A stretch of DNA of 64,000 nt from an uncultured Microbacterium sp. (lineage in GTDB: Bacteria; Actinomycetota; Actinomycetes; Actinomycetales; Microbacteriaceae). Under the pieces are notes generated by a model, which was not told the origin of the DNA, did not search any database, and saw nothing but the letters and a program-made list of their open reading frames with translations. Every line of letters begins with the position of its first letter. Within the stretch, counting starts at the first letter, position 1. The translations under genes were made by a program, and so were the position numbers. Positions 1 to 11,657 of this stretch are shown here, in pieces. The stretch covers positions 1 to 64,000 of the forward strand of contig NZ_CAMFHZ010000009.1 in assembly GCF_945952435.1 (NCBI RefSeq), in the 5' to 3' direction.

Positions 1-127
1 GGCCGACACCCGCCTCGTGAACGTGCACGTGCAGCGGCTGCGCGCGAAGGTCGAGCTCGATCCGGACAGCCCGCGGATCGTGACGACGGTGCGCGGCGTC
101 GGATATCGGGCCGGGAGCGTGGCCTGA
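1..127 (+). CDS. mtrA: Response regulator MtrA, C-terminal end (partial)
   Basis: The first 42 codons (frame from base 2) end in a TGA at 125-127. They encode the end of an OmpR/PhoB winged-helix DNA-binding domain: the [13 protein letters not shown] recognition-helix region followed by the wing, TTVRGVGYR. The gene enters from outside the window. The histidine kinase MtrB starts 5 bases downstream, and the mtrA-mtrB-lpqB order is the classic actinobacterial cluster controlling cell envelope and division. The name rests mainly on that context, because the visible part only shows an OmpR-class regulator. Confidence 0.88.
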   Translation, partial: ADTRLVNVHVQRLRAKVELDPDSPRIVTTVRGVGYRAGSVA

Positions 128-132
128 GGCCC

Positions 133-1818
133 GTGCCCGCACTCGGCCTCTCCCTCGCACAGAGCGCGCCGGTGCGCAGCGCACGGCGCGGCGCCCGGCG
201 CATCGCCCGCCTGTGGCGGCGCTCGCTGCGGTTCCGCACGCTCGTCATCACCCTCGGCCTGACCGCGGTCGCGGTTCTCGTCACGTGCGTCGCGATGGCG
301 CTGGCGGTGCAGAACAATCTTTGGGAGGCGCGCAAGGACCAGGCGCTGGACGATGCGCGACGAGCGGCGAACTCCGCGCAGGCCGCCGTGGACGCGGCGG
401 ACACCCAGGGCAACAGGACGGCCCTCGTGGGGGTCGTCCGCGACGTCAGGGAGCGTCTGGACTCGGTCTCCGCGGGAACCATGACGGCGGCGTTCCCGAT
501 CGACAACGGATCCGGTCAGACTGCGCCGCAGGGCTTCCTCTCCAACGGCTTCCCCGAGGATCTCGTCAGCGACCAGATGCGTCAGCGCGTCGTGAAGGAC
601 GCGAGCAAGCAGTGGTGGCAGCCCGTCGCGCTGCGGGACAGCGACGGATCCGAGCACGCGGGGATCATCGTCGGCCAGCAGCTCGCGGTGCCGGAGGCCG
701 GCTCCTACGAGCTCTACATCGCCTACGACCTCGCCGACACCGAGCGCACCCTCGTGCTCGTGCAGTCGAGCCTCTGGGTCGCGGGCGTCGTGCTGGTCGC
801 GCTCATCGGCGCGATCGCGTGGTTCTCGCTGCGGTCCGTGGTGCTGCCGATCACCGAGGCCGCCGAGACGAGCGCCCGGTTCGCCGGAGGGGACTTCGCC
901 GTGCGTCTGCCGGTGCGCGGACAGGACGAGCTCGCGACGCTCGGCCGTTCGTTCAATGCGATGGCCGACAGCATCGAGGCCCAGATCAAGGAGCTCGGCG
1001 AGCTGAGCCTCGTCCAGCAGCGCTTCGTCTCCGACGTCTCCCACGAGCTGAGGACGCCGTTGACGACGATCCGTCTCGCTGCGGAGATGCTCAACGACCA
1101 TCGCGAGGAGTTCGACCCGACGACGGCCAGGACGGCCGAGCTGCTGCAGACGCAGGTGCACCGCTTCGACACGCTGCTCGCCGATCTGCTCGAGATCAGC
1201 CGCTACGACGCGGGATCCGTGCAGCTCGAGACCGAGGCGACGAGCCTCGCGCATCTCGCGGAGGAGCTCGTCGAGGACATGCGTCCGCTCGCCGCGTCGC
1301 ACGACACGGAGCTGCGCTACGTCGCCCCTGGCGGACACACGCCCGTCGATCTCGATCCGCGCCGAGTGCGGCGGATCCTGCGCAACCTCATCGGCAACGC
1401 GATCGAGCACGGCGAGGGGCGGCCGATCGTCGTGACGGTCGACAGCAACCAGAACGCGGTCGCGGTCGGCGTGCGCGACAGCGGCCTCGGCATGACCGCG
1501 GAGGACGCCGAGCGCGTCTTCGACCGCTTCTGGCGCGCTGATCCCTCGCGGCGCCGCACGATCGGCGGCACGGGGCTCGGGCTCTCGATCGCCCTCGGAG
1601 ACGCGAGGCTGCATCGTGGCAGCCTCGCGGTGCACTCGACGCTCGGCGGCGGCTCCCACTTCGTGCTGACGCTGCCCCGCGGCGCGCGCCCCCTCGAGGG
1701 GGCGTCGCCGGTCCCCTTGGAGACGGCGGACGCGCTGGACGCGATCGGCGTCGCGACGGCTCCGATCGAGACGCTCGCCGAGCGCTCGCCGGCCGGGGCG
1801 ATCGAGGAGGAGTCATGA
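133..1818 (+). CDS. mtrB: Sensor histidine kinase MtrB
   Basis: This is the membrane histidine kinase partner of MtrA (561 aa, GTG start). Hydrophobic segments at about residues 36-58 and 210-232 enclose an extracytoplasmic sensor region. A HAMP domain follows, then the HisKA box VSHELRTPL with the phospho-accepting His near residue 304. The ATPase has an N-box (RNLIGNAIEHG), a G1 box (DSGLGM), an F-box (FDRFWR) and a G2 box (GGTGLGLSIA). The start lies 5 bases after mtrA and the stop overlaps the lpqB ATG by four bases, so the three genes form a coupled operon. In other Actinobacteria MtrAB senses division or envelope status; the signal here cannot be read from sequence. Confidence 0.93.
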   Translation: MPALGLSLAQSAPVRSARRGARRIARLWRRSLRFRTLVITLGLTAVAVLVTCVAMALAVQNNLWEARKDQALDDARRAANSAQAAVDAADTQGNRTALVGVVRDVRERLDSVSAGTMTAAFPIDNGSGQTAPQGFLSNGFPEDLVSDQMRQRVVKDASKQWWQPVALRDSDGSEHAGIIVGQQLAVPEAGSYELYIAYDLADTERTLVLVQSSLWVAGVVLVALIGAIAWFSLRSVVLPITEAAETSARFAGGDFAVRLPVRGQDELATLGRSFNAMADSIEAQIKELGELSLVQQRFVSDVSHELRTPLTTIRLAAEMLNDHREEFDPTTARTAELLQTQVHRFDTLLADLLEISRYDAGSVQLETEATSLAHLAEELVEDMRPLAASHDTELRYVAPGGHTPVDLDPRRVRRILRNLIGNAIEHGEGRPIVVTVDSNQNAVAVGVRDSGLGMTAEDAERVFDRFWRADPSRRRTIGGTGLGLSIALGDARLHRGSLAVHSTLGGGSHFVLTLPRGARPLEGASPVPLETADALDAIGVATAPIETLAERSPAGAIEEES

Positions 1819-3524
1819 GGATCGGACGGATCCTGCGGGGATCGCTGATCCTCGCCGTGGTGATGGGCCTCGCCGCCTGTGCCTCCCTTCCCACGACGGG
1901 GGACGTGCGGCCCGGGCTCGCCGCGGGCCCGAGCGACAGCGGCTCCGACGTCGCCTACCTTCCGCAAGGACCGTCGGACGGCATGACGCCAGAGCAGGTG
2001 GTGCGCGGGTTCATCGACGCGGCGTCCAGCCCGAAGGACAGCTGGGGGATCGCCCGGGAGTTCCTCACCTCGACCGCCGCGCAGAAGTGGCGCCCCGACA
2101 CCGGCGTGACGATCGACACCTCGCTGTCCGAACGGCGCTACCAGGCGCCGGAGATCGCCAAGCAGGCCACGACGACCACCGTCCGGCTCAGCCTCCGGCA
2201 GACGGCGAGCGTCGACGAGAACGGCGCCTACGCCACCCAGGCCGCGAGCGGATCCGCGGATCTGGACTACGCGCTGACGAAGAGCCCCGACGGGCAGTGG
2301 CGCATCTCCACGGCGCCGGACGGCATCGTGCTCGACGCGCAGTCCTTCGCGGACGGCGACGTGTTCGCCTCCTACGCGCTCCAGTACTACGACCCGACCT
2401 GGACCTACCTCGTCCCGGACGTGCGCTGGTTCCCGAAGCGCGAGAACACGGCGAGCAGGATCGTGCAGTCGCTCGTCAGCGGCAAGCCGAGCGCCTGGCT
2501 CACCGGCGGGGTGCGGACGGCCTTCACGGGCGACATCGCCCTCGCACGCAACACGGTCACCCCGGAGTCCCAGGTCGCGGAGGTCGCGCTGACCGACGCG
2601 GCGACGAACGCCGACGTGACGACCGTGTCGCGCATGCGGACCCAGCTCGAGCGGAGCCTCGCGGGGGTGGGCGTCTCGCAGGTCAAGCTCACTGCGGGAG
2701 GGCGCGACCTCACCGCGAATGCGGCGGCCGCTGCGTCCACGACGGTCGACCCGCGGCCCCTCGTGCGCAGCGACAAGGGGTTCGGCTTCCTGTCCAACGG
2801 GGAGCTCGTCCCGATCCCCGGGGTCTCCACCGAGCTCGCCGGCTTCCCCAAGCCCGTCTCGGCGATCCGTGCGTCCAGCGGCGCCCAGCGCGTCGCCGTG
2901 CAGACCGGGGACGGAGCGGTCTATGCCGTGACCGACGGCAAGATCGACGAGATCGACGGGCGTCCCGGTCAGATCGCGCCGACGTTGGATCCGTTCGGCT
3001 TCATCTGGACGGCGCAGGCCCAGAGCGCCGCCTCGATCCTGCGGTGGTCGCCCTCGGTCGAGTCGCGGTCCGTGCCGGGGCCGGACGGGGTCTCGCAGAT
3101 CTCGGCGATGGCGATGAGCAGGGACGGATCCCGCCTGGCGATGGCCGTGACCGTGAACGGGCAGAACCGGATCGAGGTCGCGTCGGTCTCCCGCGACGAT
3201 CGAGGAGCCCCCGCCGCACTGAACGGCTCGCCCACGGTGCTCGCGTGGCCGAGCGGCGGCGTGGCGGACCTGACCTGGCTCGACGACTCGACCGTCGGGG
3301 CGCTCGCCGTCGACGGGGCGCGCACCGAGCTGCTGCAACTCGTCGTGGGCGGACCGGCGACGGCGATCGACGTGCCGGACGGCGCGGCGTCCCTCGCTCC
3401 CTCCGCCCCGTCGACGAGCATCCGTCTGCTCACCAGCGACGGGGGCCTGTTCCGGCGCAGCGTCGCGAGCTGGCAGCGCGAGGCGACGGGCATCTCCGTG
3501 CTGGCGGTCCCGCTGGGAGGGTGA
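1815..3524 (+). CDS. lpqB: Lipoprotein LpqB, GerMN domain
   Basis: This 569 aa secreted lipoprotein modulates MtrB in other Actinobacteria. The signal peptide ends in a lipobox (LAAC, lipidated Cys about residue 22). A GerMN-type domain lies around residues 200-320, and the C-terminal half is the beta-propeller-like region typical of LpqB. The ATG overlaps the mtrB stop (ATGA), consistent with translational coupling. Length and order match the conserved mtrA-mtrB-lpqB cluster. Confidence 0.92.
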   Translation: MRIGRILRGSLILAVVMGLAACASLPTTGDVRPGLAAGPSDSGSDVAYLPQGPSDGMTPEQVVRGFIDAASSPKDSWGIAREFLTSTAAQKWRPDTGVTIDTSLSERRYQAPEIAKQATTTTVRLSLRQTASVDENGAYATQAASGSADLDYALTKSPDGQWRISTAPDGIVLDAQSFADGDVFASYALQYYDPTWTYLVPDVRWFPKRENTASRIVQSLVSGKPSAWLTGGVRTAFTGDIALARNTVTPESQVAEVALTDAATNADVTTVSRMRTQLERSLAGVGVSQVKLTAGGRDLTANAAAAASTTVDPRPLVRSDKGFGFLSNGELVPIPGVSTELAGFPKPVSAIRASSGAQRVAVQTGDGAVYAVTDGKIDEIDGRPGQIAPTLDPFGFIWTAQAQSAASILRWSPSVESRSVPGPDGVSQISAMAMSRDGSRLAMAVTVNGQNRIEVASVSRDDRGAPAALNGSPTVLAWPSGGVADLTWLDDSTVGALAVDGARTELLQLVVGGPATAIDVPDGAASLAPSAPSTSIRLLTSDGGLFRRSVASWQREATGISVLAVPLGG

Positions 3525-3565
3525 GCGGTCGCCCGCTGACCGCGTCCTCGCACCGACCCCGCACG

Positions 3566-3645
3566 GCGTTCGTCCTGCACGGTATGCATCCTGCAGTGCG
3601 TTCGTCCTGCACGGTGTTCGTGCGGCCGTGCGTTCGTCCTGCACG
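3566..3645. repeat. Three 16-base direct repeats at a 32-base period
   Basis: The 16-mer GCGTTCGTCCTGCACG occurs at 3566, 3598 and 3630, exactly 32 bases apart. The intervening 16-mers look like decayed copies (for example GTATGCATCCTGCAGT), so the underlying unit may be 16 bases. The array fills much of the lpqB-comF gap. It is too short and irregular for a CRISPR array and has no strong internal palindrome. Confidence 0.8.
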
Positions 3646-3723
3646 CTGGCGGAGCCGCAGGAGTTCCGCACCGGATCGGCGTCCGACGTTCTGCGGCGCG
3701 GGCGGGGCGCGCAGACTCGGGGG

Positions 3724-4425
3724 ATGCCGCTCGAGACCCTTCCCCGTCTGCTCCGTGAGATCGCCGACGTCGTGTTCGCCGCGACGTGCGCCGGCTGCGC
3801 AGCGCCGGGGGCGGCGCTCTGCGACGCCTGCCGCTCGACGCTCGTGCCCCGCGTCGTCAGGATCGAGGCGGAGGACATGCCCTTGCGGGCGGGCCTCGTG
3901 TTCGAGCACGTCGCCGCGTCGGTCCTCCGCGCGATCAAGGAGGACGGGCAGACCTCGCTCGTGGGCAGCCTGCGTCCGGCCCTGCACGCGGCCGTCCACG
4001 ACCTGTGCCCCCAGACGCTCTCCGCGACGTGCGACGTGGTGGTGCCCGTGCCGACGAGCCCTGCGGCCTTCCGGCGCCGCGGGTTCCGCGTGCCGGATCT
4101 GTTCGCGAGGGGCCTCGGTCCGCCGGTGCGCCGCCTGCTGCGCCACGCTCGACGGGTGGAGGATCAGCGCGGTTTGGGAGCGCGCGACCGGGGGACGAAC
4201 GTCGCGGGCGGACTCGTCGCGACGCGGGTGGGAGAGGGGCGGCGTGTGCTGATCGTCGACGACGTCATCACGACCGGGGCGACCTGCCGGGAGGCGGCCA
4301 GGGCGCTCCGCGCAGCGGGATTCGAGGTCGCCGGCGCGGTCGCCGTCGCCGCCACCCCGCGTCGTTCCGCCGGCGGCGTCGAGCCGGGGGGACGCTCCGA
4401 GCGAACGCCCATGACACGCACATGA
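3724..4425 (+). CDS. ComF family phosphoribosyltransferase-like protein
   Basis: The protein is 233 aa when started at ATG 3724. A zinc-finger-like CxxC...CxxC pair (Cys 22, 25, 33, 36) is followed by a type I phosphoribosyltransferase fold with the PRPP loop VDDVITTGAT. In transformable bacteria ComF acts with DNA uptake; in Actinobacteria its role is less clear. The ORF track starts at 3628, but that extension runs through the repeat array and is unlike the family N-terminus. The gene lies between lpqB and hpf, as in related genomes. Confidence 0.82.
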   Translation: MPLETLPRLLREIADVVFAATCAGCAAPGAALCDACRSTLVPRVVRIEAEDMPLRAGLVFEHVAASVLRAIKEDGQTSLVGSLRPALHAAVHDLCPQTLSATCDVVVPVPTSPAAFRRRGFRVPDLFARGLGPPVRRLLRHARRVEDQRGLGARDRGTNVAGGLVATRVGEGRRVLIVDDVITTGATCREAARALRAAGFEVAGAVAVAATPRRSAGGVEPGGRSERTPMTRT

Positions 4426-4432
4426 ATTGTGG

Positions 4433-4461
4433 GTGACATGTCGGGACGCCCCGACTACGGT
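4433..4461 (+). promoter_or_regulatory. Predicted promoter of hpf
   Basis: GTGACA (4433-4438) and TACGGT (4456-4461) are separated by 17 bases, a good sigma-70-type spacing about 60 bases upstream of the hpf start. No operator is evident. Confidence 0.45.
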
Positions 4462-4524
4462 AGGGACACACAAAGGCGACCACGGTCCGCCCTTGGCCGG
4501 GCGGACCGGAACAAGGAGGTCAGG

Positions 4525-5181
4525 ATGGAAACGAACATCGTCGGTGTCGGAGTCGGCATCAGCGATCGATTCCGGGCGGTTGTCGAGGAGAAGACCGCGC
4601 GCATCGCGACGATCGCGACGAAGGCGCAGAGCCTCGACGTGAAAGTCACCCATCGTTCCTATCGCGGCGGTCATGTGGAGGACGAGACCGTCGAACTCAC
4701 CCTCATCGGCAAGGGGCCACTGGTGCGTGCCGAGGCGCGCGACGGCGACAAGTTCGTCGCGCTGGATCTCGCCGTAGACAAGCTCATCGAGCAGGTCCGG
4801 CGGGCGAAGGAGCGCCGTGTGGACGGCCGCAACCATCCGCGGGGAGCCCACTTCGAGAAGGGCACGGGGGAGCTCGCCGGCATCGACGTCCGCCCCGTCT
4901 CCGCCGACACCCTCCACGCGGTATCCACGGGCGCGATCCCCACCCTCCAGATCGAGGAGGAGTACTCCCCGGTCGTGATCCGGACCAAGAACTTCGATGC
5001 GGAGTGGATGACCGTGGAAGAGGCCGTCGACCGGATGGAGCTCGTCGGCCACGACTTCTTCCTCTTCGTCGACGCGCGCAGCGATCACCCGAGCGTGGTC
5101 TATCGACGCAAGGGCTGGGACTACGGCGTCATCTCGCTGACGACGCAGGCGGCGCCCGCCGCCGAAGAGCTCGTCGGCTGA
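4525..5181 (+). CDS. hpf: Ribosome hibernation promoting factor, long form
   Basis: This 218 aa factor binds the 30S decoding region and promotes 100S ribosome dimers in stationary phase. An N-terminal S30AE domain (about residues 1-100) is followed by the C-terminal dimerisation domain (about 150-210; VVIRTKNFDAEWMTVEEAV, FFLFVD, WDYGVI). Both domains are present, so this is the long form. ATG 4525 is chosen because AAGGAGG lies just upstream; the ORF-track extension to 4429 runs through the promoter. A strong hairpin follows the gene. Confidence 0.93.
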   Translation: METNIVGVGVGISDRFRAVVEEKTARIATIATKAQSLDVKVTHRSYRGGHVEDETVELTLIGKGPLVRAEARDGDKFVALDLAVDKLIEQVRRAKERRVDGRNHPRGAHFEKGTGELAGIDVRPVSADTLHAVSTGAIPTLQIEEEYSPVVIRTKNFDAEWMTVEEAVDRMELVGHDFFLFVDARSDHPSVVYRRKGWDYGVISLTTQAAPAAEELVG

Positions 5182-5200
5182 GACAGCCCGGCGGCGTCAC

Positions 5201-5237
5201 GAGACCCCGCCTCCGCCCCGGCGGAGCGCGGGGTCTT
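5201..5237. terminator. Bidirectional terminator hairpin
   Basis: AGACCCCGC pairs with GCGGGGTCT, and CTCCGCC/GGCGGAG extends the stem inward. It sits between the convergent hpf and the downstream minus-strand gene. Confidence 0.7.
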
Positions 5238-5284
5238 CTCCGTGGGAGCGGAGGGGCTCGTCGGCGGCGGAGAAGGGGCCGGCG

Positions 5285-6610
5285 TCAGTCGAAGATGTCG
5301 CCCAGGAGTCCGCCGATGACGAGTCCGCCCAGGACGCCCGAGACGATGTCGCCGCCCCCGGATCCCCGGCGTCCGCCACCACCGCCCCAGCCGTTGCCGC
5401 CGCCCCAGCCCTGATCGGGGCGCGAGGAGTCGATGTCGCGCTGCGCGAGCTGCAGCGCCTCGGAAGCGAGCTGTGCGACGCGACGGGCCGAGCTCAGGGC
5501 CTCTTCGCGCGTGTCCTCGGCGGGGAGCAGGGAGGGGACGTCGATGCGCAGGCGCTCCGCCTCCGCCAGGCGGGTGCGGGCGTCGGCGCCGATCCACCCG
5601 CGGTGACCCTCGATGAGGCCCCGGGCGACCCCGAGCTGGCGGTCCGCGTCGTCGAGGGCGTGCTGCACCGCGTCGATCGAGGGGAGCGGGTGTTCCGCAC
5701 GGTAGCGCGCGGCCGAGACGGCGGCATCGAGCGCGGTGTTCGCCGCACGCAGGCGCGTGAGGTCTCCGAACGGGTCCGTCCGGGTACCGGTCGCGGGGAG
5801 GGCGTCGAGAGCCCGCTGCAGCTCGGCGGCCGCCGCGGCGACGGCGGGCGCCGCCTGCGCGGGGGGAAGCGCGACGAGGTCGCTGCGGGAGTCGGCGACG
5901 ACCTCGGCGAGGGTCGCCTCCGCGCGCAGGGCCTCGATCTCGAAGTCGTCCACGGCATCGAGCAGGGCGGCGGCGCGTCGGGTCGCCTCCGTCGCGGTCT
6001 CGAGCGCGAGCACCGCCTCGCGGGTTCGGCCGGACTCCCGTCGCCGTTCGGAGACGTCGGCGCCGTGCGTGGCGAACGTGACGAGCTGCGCGGCCTCCTC
6101 GGCGCTCTTGACCACGCGCTGCATGGCCGCGTCCGAGTAGCGGGTGGACAGGCGCTCCACCGCGGACTGCGCCTGGGGGACCCTCGCCTGCAGCTCCGCC
6201 GCGTCCTGGCGCACGCGGGCGAGGATCTCCGGGGCGTTGCGCACGCGCGCGACGGCGTCGGCGATGTTCGCCGACTTCTCGTCGATCAGATCCTCGGCCC
6301 ATTCGCACAGTTGGACGATGCGCGCGTTGCGGGTGCGCAGCTCCTCCGCGGTGTCCGGGATCTCGTCGTGGTTGAGCTGGTGCAGTTGGAACGCCTCGCC
6401 CATGTGCGACCGCACGGCGTCGAGGGCCGTGTGGAAGTCGGCGGTCATCTCGTCGCCGAGCTCGGCCGCCGCGAAGGCGAGCTCGTCGCCGGCCGTGCGG
6501 ATCCGTTCGTCGGCGGCGACGATCGCCTGCTCTGCGCGGCGCGCGAGATCGTCGTCCTGCGCCTGCAGTTCTTCCTGTTCGCGCTTGCGTCTGCCCCAGA
6601 AACCGGCCAT
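5285..6610 (-). CDS. Coiled-coil protein related to the C-terminal half of the TPM protein
   Basis: This 441 aa protein is mostly predicted alpha-helical coiled coil and ends in a Gly-rich tail (GWGGGGG...) and a short hydrophobic Gly/Val/Leu segment. It has no signal peptide or catalytic motif. It resembles the cytoplasmic half of the TPM protein at 53400-55433: shared HDEIPDT/DDEIPDT, the following LCE motif, GADxRTRxAxA, and a Gly-rich C-terminus. It lacks the secreted TPM domain and the membrane anchor. TAGGAT six bases before ATG suggests leaderless transcription. Function is unknown; a PspA-linked envelope-stress role is a guess. Confidence 0.78.
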   Translation of the reverse strand: MAGFWGRRKREQEELQAQDDDLARRAEQAIVAADERIRTAGDELAFAAAELGDEMTADFHTALDAVRSHMGEAFQLHQLNHDEIPDTAEELRTRNARIVQLCEWAEDLIDEKSANIADAVARVRNAPEILARVRQDAAELQARVPQAQSAVERLSTRYSDAAMQRVVKSAEEAAQLVTFATHGADVSERRRESGRTREAVLALETATEATRRAAALLDAVDDFEIEALRAEATLAEVVADSRSDLVALPPAQAAPAVAAAAAELQRALDALPATGTRTDPFGDLTRLRAANTALDAAVSAARYRAEHPLPSIDAVQHALDDADRQLGVARGLIEGHRGWIGADARTRLAEAERLRIDVPSLLPAEDTREEALSSARRVAQLASEALQLAQRDIDSSRPDQGWGGGNGWGGGGGRRGSGGGDIVSGVLGGLVIGGLLGDIFD

Positions 6611-6669
6611 GCCCCGATCCTATGATCTCGGGCCGTGCCAGAGCTGAGCGTCGATTGCGCCCTGGGCGA

Positions 6670-7266
6670 TCAGACCACCGCGGATCGCGCGGGGCGTCCA
6701 CGCTTGGGACGCTCGCGATCGAGCTCGAGCCGGAGGGCGTGCCGCGGGTGTCGGGCGAGCCGCTCCTCGGCCCGTGCGAGCAGGCGCAGGTCCGCCTCGA
6801 CGGCGCTGACGAGCGCATCCCGGACGAGGGCGCCGGCGAGTCCGTCCGCCGTGTCGGGGCTCGCCGGGTCGTCGAGGGGATCCTGCAGGTCGTGCAGCCG
6901 GGCCAGGCACGATTCGCGCTGGGCGCGGATCACGTCGGCGATCTCCGCGCGGGGCAGGGTCGCCGCCAGCGCGAGCTTGATCGCGAGCTCGTCCCGCACG
7001 GCGGCACCGCGCTGCACGGGGGAGGCGAGCCAGTCGGAGACCTCCGCGGAACCGCTCTCCGTGATGGCCCAGTAGACATGCCCCTGCGCGTCGGTCTCGC
7101 CGCGGGCGACGAGGCCGTCGCGTTCGAGCCGCTCCAGCGTGTTGTAGATCTGGCCGACGTTGAGGGGCCAGGCCGAGCCGGTGCGCCGATCGAACTCGGC
7201 ACGCAGCTGGTAGCCGTAGCATGGTCCCTGGTCGAGGATCGCGAGCAGGCTCTGGCGTACCGACAT
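6670..7266 (-). CDS. PadR family transcriptional regulator
   Basis: This 198 aa protein has the PadR winged helix at its N-terminus (AILDQGPCYGYQLR..., then YNTLERLERDGLV) and a C-terminal helical dimerisation region (Vir-like, about residues 90-170). PadR proteins repress transporter or detoxification genes in response to small ligands. No obvious target transporter adjoins it; its divergent neighbour is secA. The ATG has a GAAGGAG ribosome-binding site. A candidate operator lies in its own promoter. Confidence 0.87.
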   Translation of the reverse strand: MSVRQSLLAILDQGPCYGYQLRAEFDRRTGSAWPLNVGQIYNTLERLERDGLVARGETDAQGHVYWAITESGSAEVSDWLASPVQRGAAVRDELAIKLALAATLPRAEIADVIRAQRESCLARLHDLQDPLDDPASPDTADGLAGALVRDALVSAVEADLRLLARAEERLARHPRHALRLELDRERPKRGRPARSAVV

Positions 7267-7292
7267 CGTCTCTCCTTCACTCCTGTGCTCGG

Positions 7293-7305
7293 AGTATATG
7301 CATAC
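7293..7305 (-). promoter_or_regulatory. Possible PadR promoter with an overlapping inverted repeat
   Basis: On the minus strand TATACT (7293-7298) is a plausible -10 hexamer for the padR gene. It overlaps the inverted repeat GTAT-N4-ATAC (7294-7305), an AT-rich island in GC-rich surroundings that could be an autoregulatory operator. Confidence 0.35.
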
Positions 7306-7462
7306 CGGGAAAGCATTCCGTCGCGCATCGGGGCGTGTCTCGCTGCCCGTGGGGACGGCGCGGATCCGTCCAGAGGAAGGACAGGTCACGGCCCGGTAAC
7401 ATGAACCCGTATGCCGTGTGCGCGTCGCGCGCGGGCACAGAACCACTAGGGAGATGGAATCC

Positions 7463-10264
<2,802 letters not shown>

Positions 10265-10278
10265 ACGCGTCCCGCGTC

Positions 10279-10315
10279 ACGAAGGGCCGGCACGCCATGG
10301 GTGCGCCGGCCCTTC
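10279..10315 (+). terminator. Terminator after secA
   Basis: GAAGGGCCGGC pairs with GCCGGCCCTTC around a 13-base loop, 15 bases after the secA stop. Confidence 0.75.
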
Positions 10316-10373
10316 GGCGTCTCGCGCGGACGATGCGTCCGGTGGGGGTTCGCACAGACGATAGCCTTGCTCG

Positions 10374-11597
10374 ATGACACCGAGAACCTTCGATCAGTCG
10401 TCCAAGCTGAAGAACGTCCTGTACGAGATCCGCGGCAACGCGCTCGTCGAGGCGGCGCGGCTGGAGGCGGCGGGTCACTCGGTGCTGAAGCTGAACACGG
10501 GCAATCCCGCGATCTTCGGGTTCGAGGCCCCGCAGCAGATCGTCCGCGACATGCTGGCCACCCTGCCGACGGCGCACGGCTACAGCGAGAGCAAGGGCAT
10601 CGTGTCGGCGCGCCGCGCGGTGGTCAGCCGCTACGAGGAGGTGCCCGGCTTCCCCCCGGTCGATCCGGAGGACGTCTATCTCGGCAACGGCGTGTCCGAG
10701 CTCATCACCATGACGATGCAGGCGCTTCTCGACGAAGGCGACGAGGTGCTCATCCCGGCCCCGGACTATCCGCTCTGGACGGCCATGACGAGCCTCGCCG
10801 GCGGCACCCCCGTGCACTACCTGTGCGACGAGGAGAACGGCTGGAACCCCGACATCGAGGATCTGCGCTCCAAGGTCACCCCCCGCACCAAGGCCATCGT
10901 CGTCATCAACCCGAACAATCCCACCGGCGCGGTGTACTCGCGCGCCGTGCTCCAGCAGATCGTGCAGGTCGCGCGGGAGAACGACCTGCTCCTGCTCAGC
11001 GACGAGATCTACGATCGCATCCTCTTCGACGACGCCCAGCACATCCCCACCGCGACGCTCGCCCCCGATCTGCTCTGCCTCACCTTCAACGGACTCTCCA
11101 AGACCTACCGGGTCGCCGGGTACCGCTCGGGCTGGCTCGTGATCACCGGGCCGAAGGCCCATGCCAAGGGCTTCATCGAGGGCATCACCCTGCTGGCCTC
11201 GACGCGGCTCTGCCCCAACGTCCCCGCGCAGCATGCGGTGCAGGCCGCGCTGAGCGGCGTCCAGTCCATCGACGCGCTGATCGCGCCGAGCGGTCGCCTG
11301 CACCTCCAGCGGGACGCCGCGTGGCAGGGGCTCGAGGCGATCCCGGGGGTGAGCTGCGTCAAGCCCACCGGTGCGCTGTACGCGTTCCCTCGCCTCGATC
11401 CGGAGGTGCACGAGATCCACGACGACGGCAGGCTCATCTACGACCTGCTGGTCGCCGAGCGCATCCTGCTCGTGCAGGGCACCGGCTTCAACTGGCCCAC
11501 CCCCGACCACCTGCGGGTCGTGACGCTGCCCGAGCCCCGCGTCATCACCGAGGCGATCGAGCGACTCGGCAACTTCCTCGCGAGCTATCGGCAGTAG
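10374..11597 (+). CDS. Alanine-synthesising type pyridoxal-phosphate aminotransferase
   Basis: This is a 407 aa fold-type I class I/II aminotransferase. Key motifs are NPNNPTGAVY, the DEIYDRI region, and LSKTYRVAGYRSGW with the Schiff-base Lys; an Arg for the substrate carboxylate lies near the C-terminus. The N-terminus (SSKLKNVLYEIRG...VLKLNTGNPAIFGFE) matches the AlaA/AlaT group that makes alanine from pyruvate and glutamate. TAGCCT stands exactly six bases before the ATG, suggesting leaderless expression. Substrate specificity is inferred from family resemblance only. Confidence 0.88.
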   Translation: MTPRTFDQSSKLKNVLYEIRGNALVEAARLEAAGHSVLKLNTGNPAIFGFEAPQQIVRDMLATLPTAHGYSESKGIVSARRAVVSRYEEVPGFPPVDPEDVYLGNGVSELITMTMQALLDEGDEVLIPAPDYPLWTAMTSLAGGTPVHYLCDEENGWNPDIEDLRSKVTPRTKAIVVINPNNPTGAVYSRAVLQQIVQVARENDLLLLSDEIYDRILFDDAQHIPTATLAPDLLCLTFNGLSKTYRVAGYRSGWLVITGPKAHAKGFIEGITLLASTRLCPNVPAQHAVQAALSGVQSIDALIAPSGRLHLQRDAAWQGLEAIPGVSCVKPTGALYAFPRLDPEVHEIHDDGRLIYDLLVAERILLVQGTGFNWPTPDHLRVVTLPEPRVITEAIERLGNFLASYRQ

Positions 11598-11657
11598 CGG
11601 AAGGTCCGTCGGCGGGTCACCGCACTGGAACCGTCGCTCCGGCCCGCGGCGCGGGGG

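Noticed and set aside
3566-3645. A CRISPR array
   Set aside because: Only three short repeats, spacers that resemble decayed repeats, and no cas genes.
1317-3938. An 873 aa minus-strand frame
   Set aside because: It is antisense to mtrB and lpqB, with Arg-rich composition typical of high-GC shadow frames.
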